Assembly (NCBI GenBank): GCA_934636305.1
Contig: CAKUAM010000028.1
Coordinates: 1 to 22,696 of the forward strand
Source of the DNA: an uncultured Oscillospiraceae bacterium
GTDB lineage: Bacteria > Bacillota > Clostridia > Oscillospirales > Oscillospiraceae
DNA: 22,696 bases
Reading direction: 5' to 3'
Positions 16,558-22,696 of this stretch are shown one piece after another (the stretch's first letter is position 1; every line of letters begins with the position of its first letter). The translations under genes and the position numbers were made by a program. Below the pieces are notes generated by a model, which searched no databases, had not been told where the DNA came from, and saw nothing but the letters and a program-made list of their open reading frames with translations.

Positions 16558-17490
16558 TCAGAGCCGCTCCGCTACCCGCAGCTTGGCGCTGCGCGAACGC
16601 GGGTTCTCCCCGACTTCCTCTTTTGTTGCAATGATTGGCTTCTTTGTCAGGATTTTGATCTTCGGCTTTCTGCCGCAGACGCAGACCGGAAAGCCCGGCG
16701 GGCACGTGCAGCCCTTTGCAGCATCCTGAAACACGTTTTTTACAATGCGGTCCTCCAGCGAGTGGAACGTGATGACCGCCAGCCGGCCGCCCGGCTTCAG
16801 ATGATCGATGGCGGAAACCATCCCGCGCTTGACCGCGCCAAGCTCGTCGTTGACTGCAATCCGGATGGCCTGAAAGCTGCGCTTGGCCGGGTGCTGCTTT
16901 TCACGCAGCGCGCTGGCCGGCATGGCCGAGCGGATAATGTCCACAAGCTCCAGCGTTGTCTCAATGGGCCGGTCCATCCGCACACGCTCAATAGCCGCGG
17001 CAATCTGCGGCGCATAGCGCTCCTCGCCATATTCATAGAGGATGGACTTGAGCTCCTCCCGCGGCCAGTTGTTGACGATCTCATACGCAGTCAGCCCTTC
17101 GCTTCGGTCCATGCGCATGTCAAGCGGCGCATCGGCCATATACGAAAACCCGCGCGACGCATCGTCAAGCTGCGGCGACGAAACGCCAAGATCAAACAGC
17201 ATCCCGTCGATACGGTCAAGCCCGAGCGCAGTTAAAATTGCGCCCACGTTTTCAAAGTTGTCATGCACCAGCGTCACCTTCTGTGCGTGCTGGTACAGCC
17301 GCTTTTTCGCGGCCTCCAGCGCAACCATATCGCGGTCGACGCCGATGAGCCTGCCGCTTGTCAGATTGCGGCAGATCTGCAGCGAATGCCCCGCACCGCC
17401 CAGCGTGCCGTCCAGATAAATCCCGTCCGGCTTGATTGCCAGCGCGTCGATGCACTCATGCAAAAGCACCGATTGATGTGCAAACTCCAT
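16558..17490 (-). CDS. rsmH: 16S rRNA (cytosine1402-N4)-methyltransferase RsmH
   Basis: A 310-residue enzyme (formerly MraW) that N4-methylates C1402 of 16S rRNA at the ribosomal P site. The SAM-binding motif is LDGTLGGAGHS (26-36) with D52 in GVDRD. Further family blocks are FDLGVSSPQLDDASRGFSY and the C-terminal region ITFHSLEDRIVK. A cysteine-rich stretch (CTCPPGFPVCVC) near the end is common in Bacillota members. Its ATG shares one base with the mraZ stop codon (TGATG), so translation is coupled. The partner modification at C1402, 2'-O-methylation, is made by RsmI, also in this window. Confidence 0.98.
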   Translation of the reverse strand: MEFAHQSVLLHECIDALAIKPDGIYLDGTLGGAGHSLQICRNLTSGRLIGVDRDMVALEAAKKRLYQHAQKVTLVHDNFENVGAILTALGLDRIDGMLFDLGVSSPQLDDASRGFSYMADAPLDMRMDRSEGLTAYEIVNNWPREELKSILYEYGEERYAPQIAAAIERVRMDRPIETTLELVDIIRSAMPASALREKQHPAKRSFQAIRIAVNDELGAVKRGMVSAIDHLKPGGRLAVITFHSLEDRIVKNVFQDAAKGCTCPPGFPVCVCGRKPKIKILTKKPIIATKEEVGENPRSRSAKLRVAERL

Positions 17491-17906
17491 CAGAAGCCCA
17501 GTTCCTCCATAACAGCTGCCAGGTTCTCCGGCGTAAGCGTCTGGCGCTCCAGCTCGTCATAGGCCGCGCTGTCCCAGATCTCCGCATGGCCGCCCTGGCC
17601 GATGAACGTCACTTCGTTCTGCAGGCCGGCATACTGGCGGAGCTCGGACGGAATGAGGAAACGGCCCTGCTTATCGGGCTCGCATTTGGCGGCATTGGCA
17701 AACAGAAAGCGCATTTTTCTCGCCTGGACAATCGGCAGCGCGTTGTATTTATCGACAATGGCCTGCCAGCCGCTCTCTGTATAGACAGACAGGCAGTGGT
17801 CAAGCCCGAGTGTGACATAGAACGTGGAACCCAGTTCCTCGCGCAGCTTCGACGGCACGAACAGACGTCCTTTTTCGTCCACAGAGTGTTTATACTTCCC
17901 GAACAT
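17490..17906 (-). CDS. mraZ: Transcriptional regulator MraZ
   Basis: First gene of the dcw operon; 138 residues with two AbrB-like/SpoVT halves, each carrying the family pattern (VDEKGRLFVPSKLRE at about 9-23 and CEPDKQGRFLIPSELRQY at about 74-91). MraZ forms ring-shaped oligomers and binds direct repeats in its own promoter region, usually repressing the operon. Three AAGTGGAGC repeats lie just upstream, fitting autoregulation. The ATG at 17906 has AAAGGAGG nine bases upstream. It ends in a one-base overlap with rsmH. Confidence 0.97.
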   Translation of the reverse strand: MFGKYKHSVDEKGRLFVPSKLREELGSTFYVTLGLDHCLSVYTESGWQAIVDKYNALPIVQARKMRFLFANAAKCEPDKQGRFLIPSELRQYAGLQNEVTFIGQGGHAEIWDSAAYDELERQTLTPENLAAVMEELGF

Positions 17907-17924
17907 CCCCTCGTGCCTCCTTTC

Positions 17925-17964
17925 GCTCCACTTTACTGAAATTTTGCTCCACTTCGCTCCACTT
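17925..17964 (-). promoter_or_regulatory. Array of three AAGTGGAGC repeats, probable MraZ boxes
   Basis: On the minus strand AAGTGGAGC occurs at 17956-17964, 17946-17954 and 17925-17933. The starts are 10 and 21 bases apart, about one and two DNA turns. They lie between the predicted transcription start and the ribosome binding site of mraZ. MraZ is known to bind direct repeats with a GTGG or TGGG core at about 10-base intervals, so these are its likely operator. The slot between the second and third copy (AAATTTCAGT) may be a decayed repeat. Confidence 0.8.
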
Positions 17965-17971
17965 CAATAAT

Positions 17972-18000
17972 ATAATACGTTCTGTTTACATAAATTGCAA
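17972..18000 (-). promoter_or_regulatory. Promoter of mraZ / dcw operon
   Basis: On the minus strand -35 TTGCAA (17995-18000) and -10 TATTAT (17972-17977) are 17 bases apart, with four and five consensus matches. The predicted start (about 17965) abuts the first MraZ box. An A/T tract at about 18008-18022 just upstream could be an UP element. Confidence 0.7.
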
Positions 18001-18088
18001 CCCTTTTTTGAAAAAATTTTTCGCAGAATCCTCGCGCTTTTTCGTCAAAATCCCCGTATTTTCTAATTTTTGAACATTTGTTTTAAAA
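18001..18088. other. AT-rich spacer between clpC stop and dcw promoter
   Basis: No GC-rich hairpin terminator is visible after the clpC stop codon; there are only A/T tracts such as GAAAAAATTTTTC near 18009-18021. Transcription from clpC may therefore run into mraZ, or end by another mechanism. Confidence 0.5.
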
Positions 18089-20461
<2,373 letters not shown>

Positions 20462-20550
20462 ATTTTTCGCCTCCCGATGTAAAGCAGTGTCGCCCTCCGG
20501 CGCGGCGTTTATACGACAGCCGCGAAAAAAACATTTCGTCAGCGCATATT

Positions 20551-20584
20551 CACACTTTTTTCATTGCATTTTCGGGAAAGTGTG
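20551..20584. promoter_or_regulatory. Inverted repeat flanking the ferredoxin -35 region
   Basis: CACACTTT (20551-20558) and AAAGTGTG (20577-20584) form a perfect 8-bp inverted repeat around an 18-base centre that contains the -35 box. The right arm ends at the TG of the extended -10. This is a plausible operator for a dimeric regulator acting on the ferredoxin gene and perhaps on divergent clpC. Confidence 0.45.
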
Positions 20585-20591
20585 ATAGAAT
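20564..20591 (+). promoter_or_regulatory. Extended -10 promoter for ferredoxin gene
   Basis: TAGAAT (20586-20591) is preceded by TG with one base between, giving an extended -10. A weak -35, TTGCAT (20564-20569), lies 16 bases upstream. The start site would be near 20598, close before GGAGG (20609-20613). Confidence 0.65.
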
Positions 20592-20622
20592 GAAGCTACC
20601 TTAAAAATGGAGGTGCTTTGTA

Positions 20623-20793
20623 ATGGCACATGTTATCAATGACAACTGTGTGATGTGCGGCTCCTGTGCAGACGTCTGTCCTGTCGGCTGCATCAGCGAA
20701 GGCGACGGCAAGTACGTCATCGACGCCGATCAGTGCGTGGACTGCGGTACCTGCGCTGCAGAATGCCCCAACGACGCAATTTCTGAGGAATAA
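20623..20793 (+). CDS. 2[4Fe-4S] ferredoxin
   Basis: A 56-residue cytoplasmic electron carrier of clostridial type. Two CxxCxxCxxxCP motifs bind two [4Fe-4S] clusters: C9, C12, C15, C19 and C38, C41, C44, C48. One further cysteine (C23) lies just after the first motif. Such ferredoxins serve anaerobic redox enzymes such as pyruvate:ferredoxin oxidoreductase and hydrogenases; the partner here is not indicated. The ATG at 20623 has GGAGG nine bases upstream, its own promoter, and a strong terminator behind it, so it is a single-gene unit, divergent from clpC. Confidence 0.97.
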   Translation: MAHVINDNCVMCGSCADVCPVGCISEGDGKYVIDADQCVDCGTCAAECPNDAISEE

Positions 20794-20809
20794 GTACATG
20801 CACAAACGG

Positions 20810-20841
20810 GGGGTGCTGCAGCATGCAGCACCCCTTGTTTT
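20810..20841 (+). terminator. Intrinsic terminator of ferredoxin gene
   Basis: GGGGTGCTGC (20810-20819) and GCAGCACCCC (20825-20834) form a 10-bp stem with a 5-base loop, followed by TTGTTTT. It lies 16 bases after the stop codon. Confidence 0.9.
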
Positions 20842-20889
20842 ATCCAGTTGAAACGGCGCATACAGGCCGGAAAGGAGGCGCAGCGCCCC

Positions 20890-21603
20890 ATGGAGGAACT
20901 TCTGTTCGGCGGCATCCGCATGGAGATTTGCCAGGCCCATTTCCGCGTCAGCACCGACTCCATGGTGCTGGCAGATTTCTGCCGGATCAGGCCGCGCAGC
21001 CGCGTGCTGGATCTTGGCTGCGGCTGCGGAACGCTGAGCCTTCTCGCGCTCGGCGCGCACCCGGATATTCTGGTTGACGGCGTGGAAATCCAGCCGGAGG
21101 CCGCGCAGCAGGCGCGCGAAAACGCCAGTCGGAACGCGCTTGCCGGACGCATGCGCGTCATCTGCGGCGATCTGCGGCAGCCGAACGCCGAAATTGCTCC
21201 GGGCAGCTACAACTGCGTCATCTCCAATCCTCCCTATTATCCCCTGCAGAGCGGTCGCACACGCACACAGGACACGCTTGCCATTGCGCGCAGCGAATGC
21301 TGCTGCACGCTGGCAGAGCTCTGCTCTGCCGCGGCCCGCGCGCTCACGTGGGGCGGCCGGTTCTTTCTCGTGCACAAGCCGGAGCGGCTGACAGATCTTC
21401 TTGTCAGCCTGCGGCAGGCCCGGCTGGAGCCGAAGCGCATCCGCTTTGTCCGCCACCAGGCCGAAAGCGGGGTGAGCCTCGTACTGCTCGAAGCATGCCT
21501 CGGCGGCAGGCCGGGGCTGCAATATGAGCCCGACCTCATCTTATACGATGATGCCGGGCAGGAAACCGCCGCGTGCCGGCGGATCTATCACCGACAGGAG
21601 TAA
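20890..21603 (+). CDS. trmN6: tRNA1(Val) (adenine37-N6)-methyltransferase-like (TrmN6/YfiC family)
   Basis: A 237-residue class I methyltransferase. The SAM motif is VLDLGCGCGTLS (39-50), and NPPYY (113-117) is the catalytic motif of N6-adenine methyltransferases. The N-terminal block FGGIRMEICQAHFRVSTDSMVLADF is typical of the TrmN6/YabB family, which modifies A37 of tRNA-Val. I choose the ATG at 20890, where the family alignment begins, with AAAGGAGG at 20871-20878 (11 bases away). An in-frame TTG at 20848 would place the start before that site. rsmI follows four bases after its stop codon; in Bacillus the same two families are also neighbours. Confidence 0.88.
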   Translation: MEELLFGGIRMEICQAHFRVSTDSMVLADFCRIRPRSRVLDLGCGCGTLSLLALGAHPDILVDGVEIQPEAAQQARENASRNALAGRMRVICGDLRQPNAEIAPGSYNCVISNPPYYPLQSGRTRTQDTLAIARSECCCTLAELCSAAARALTWGGRFFLVHKPERLTDLLVSLRQARLEPKRIRFVRHQAESGVSLVLLEACLGGRPGLQYEPDLILYDDAGQETAACRRIYHRQE

Positions 21604-21607
21604 TTAT

Positions 21608-22447
21608 ATGGCCGGTATTTTATATCTCGTGCCGACACCGATCGGCAATTTGCAGGATATCTCCCCGCGCTGCGCCGAAACGCTCGGGCAGGCGGATTTC
21701 ATTGCCGCCGAGGATACACGCGTGAGCCTGAAGCTTCTCAACCACCTCGGCATCAAAAAGCAGCTTGTAAGCTATCATGAGCACAACAAGGCTGAAAGCG
21801 GTGAGAAAATCCTCGCGCGCCTGCAGGCCGGCGAGAGCTGTGCTCTGGTCACAGACGCAGGCTCCCCTGCCATTTCGGATCCCGGTGAGGCGCTGGTCGC
21901 GCTCTGCGCTGACGCGGGTATCCCTGTAACCGCCATCTGCGGCCCGTGTGCGCTGGTCACGGCGCTGAGCGTCTCCGGTCTGCCAACGGGCCGGTTCACC
22001 TTTGAGGGCTTTTTGTCCGTCAACAAAAAAAGCCGCCAGGAGCACCTGACGAGCTTAAAGGATGAGCCGCGCACCATGATCTTTTATGAGGCGCCGCACA
22101 AGCTGCTGGCAACGCTGCAGGATCTTGCCGCGGCCTTTGGCCCGACGCGGCGCATTGCGCTGTGCCGGGAGCTGACGAAGCTTCATGAGGAAATCCGCCG
22201 CACCACGCTGGAGGACGCTGTGCAGCATTACACGCAGAACCCGCCGCGCGGAGAGTTTGTCCTCGTTGTGGAGGGTTCGCCGGAAACGAAGGAGGAGAGC
22301 TGCAGCCTTGCGCAGGCTGTTGCGCTTGTCGAAGCACGCATGGCGGAGGGTCTTTCCACCAAGGATGCGGTCAAGCAGGTGGCAAAGCTCACCGGTCTTC
22401 CCAAGAATCAGCTGTACGACGCTGTACTGAAAGGTTCCTGTATCTGA
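21608..22447 (+). CDS. rsmI: 16S rRNA (cytidine1402-2'-O)-methyltransferase RsmI
   Basis: A 279-residue tetrapyrrole-methylase-fold enzyme that 2'-O-methylates C1402 of 16S rRNA. Family marks are LYLVPTPIGNL near the N-terminus, AAEDTRVSLKLLNHLGI, the glycine-rich LVTDAGSPAISDPG and the block SGLPTGRFTFEGFL. The ATG at 21608 has AGGAG (21596-21600) seven bases upstream, overlapping the end of trmN6, so the genes are likely co-translated. It completes, with RsmH, both modifications of C1402. No clear T-tailed terminator follows directly. Confidence 0.97.
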   Translation: MAGILYLVPTPIGNLQDISPRCAETLGQADFIAAEDTRVSLKLLNHLGIKKQLVSYHEHNKAESGEKILARLQAGESCALVTDAGSPAISDPGEALVALCADAGIPVTAICGPCALVTALSVSGLPTGRFTFEGFLSVNKKSRQEHLTSLKDEPRTMIFYEAPHKLLATLQDLAAAFGPTRRIALCRELTKLHEEIRRTTLEDAVQHYTQNPPRGEFVLVVEGSPETKEESCSLAQAVALVEARMAEGLSTKDAVKQVAKLTGLPKNQLYDAVLKGSCI

Positions 22448-22696
22448 AACCTGAACCGAGCCCCGCCGTGCTGGTTTGCGCTGCGCCGCCAGCGTCTGGT
22501 CTTGGCTGCAGGTTTTCCAGGTCTGCTTACAGGGGACAATACTTACATCGAACAGACCGCTTTTACACAAGTTTGCAGCAAATTCATACCTTCTCTCGGA
22601 CCGATGCGATCATCGGCCCCAATCATAACCACCGGCCGTGCCGGTGGTTTGCACTAGCCCCCTTGGGGCATGACCCGGGCTGAGCCTATAGGCTCG
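22448..22696. other. Non-coding right edge with clustered small hairpins
   Basis: No gene is supported. From 22601 on, short stems follow each other: CCGATG/CATCGG (22601-22616), AACCACCGGC/GCCGGTGGTT (22627-22649), GCCCC/GGGGC (22657-22669), CCCGGG (22674-22679) and GAGCC/GGCTC (22682-22695). The second could end the rsmI transcript, but it lacks a T-run. Confidence 0.6.
22627..22696. mobile_element. Possible edge of an insertion sequence or palindromic repeat
   Basis: Four palindromes within 70 bases, ending at the window border, resemble the hairpin-rich ends of IS200/IS605-type elements or an extragenic palindromic repeat. No transposase is in the window, so the identity is a guess. Confidence 0.3.

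Noticed and set aside
20508..20513. TATAAA on the minus strand as -10 of a clpC promoter
   Set aside because: No acceptable -35 at 16-18 bases; left unannotated although clpC must have some promoter here.
20848..20889. TTG start at 20848 for the trmN6-like gene
   Set aside because: It would place the start upstream of the AAAGGAGG site and close to the ferredoxin terminator; family similarity begins at the ATG at 20890.
22627..22696. Integron attC site or group II intron end
   Set aside because: No attC core sites or domain V-like sequence could be recognised; only generic palindromes are visible.

Overview
The window looks like chromosomal DNA from a GC-rich, gut-type Clostridia (Bacillota), most likely Oscillospiraceae/Ruminococcaceae. 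Evidence: clostridial gene order in the division and cell-wall (dcw) cluster, a YerC/TrpR-like protein, a ClpC-type ATPase, a class B penicillin-binding protein with C-terminal PASTA domains, AGGAGG-type ribosome binding sites, and a small 2[4Fe-4S] ferredoxin. The family placement is inference; I saw no rRNA, tRNA or CRISPR array.

Layout. (1) 1-1013, plus strand: the 3' end of an ABC exporter and a GNAT acetyltransferase, followed by a 430-base gap with three perfect 12-13 bp inverted repeats. (2) 1444-3395, minus strand: a tight yerC - methyltransferase - hslO operon with its own promoter. (3) 3396-3809: a gap holding near-identical palindromes and the ftsZ terminator. (4) 3810-17906, minus strand: the dcw cluster, in transcription order mraZ, rsmH, ftsL-like, PBP, murE, murF, mraY, ftsW, murG, murA, divIB, ftsZ. 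(5) 18089-20461, minus strand: a ClpC-like ATPase just upstream of mraZ. (6) 20623-22447, plus strand: ferredoxin, terminator, trmN6-like methyltransferase and rsmI. (7) 22448-22696: a non-coding end packed with small hairpins, possibly the edge of a repeat or insertion sequence.

The dcw genes form one functional unit. MurA starts UDP-MurNAc synthesis, MurE and MurF add residue 3 (the DNPR motif points to meso-DAP) and D-Ala-D-Ala, and MraY and MurG build lipid I and lipid II. FtsW and the PBP polymerise and cross-link at the septum, while the FtsL-like protein, DivIB and FtsZ form the divisome. MraZ and RsmH lead the operon. A promoter upstream of mraZ is followed by three AAGTGGAGC repeats that are probable MraZ boxes, and ftsZ has a separate strong sigma-A-like promoter. 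murD, murB, murC and ftsA are not in the cluster.

No clear new multi-gene system is visible. The most interesting signals are regulatory or structural: a strong intrinsic terminator inside the dcw operon just before the PBP gene, with a second stem over its ribosome binding site; the MraZ box array; palindromic elements around ftsZ and after the GNAT gene; an inverted repeat flanking the -35 region of the ferredoxin promoter; and a hairpin cluster at the right edge.
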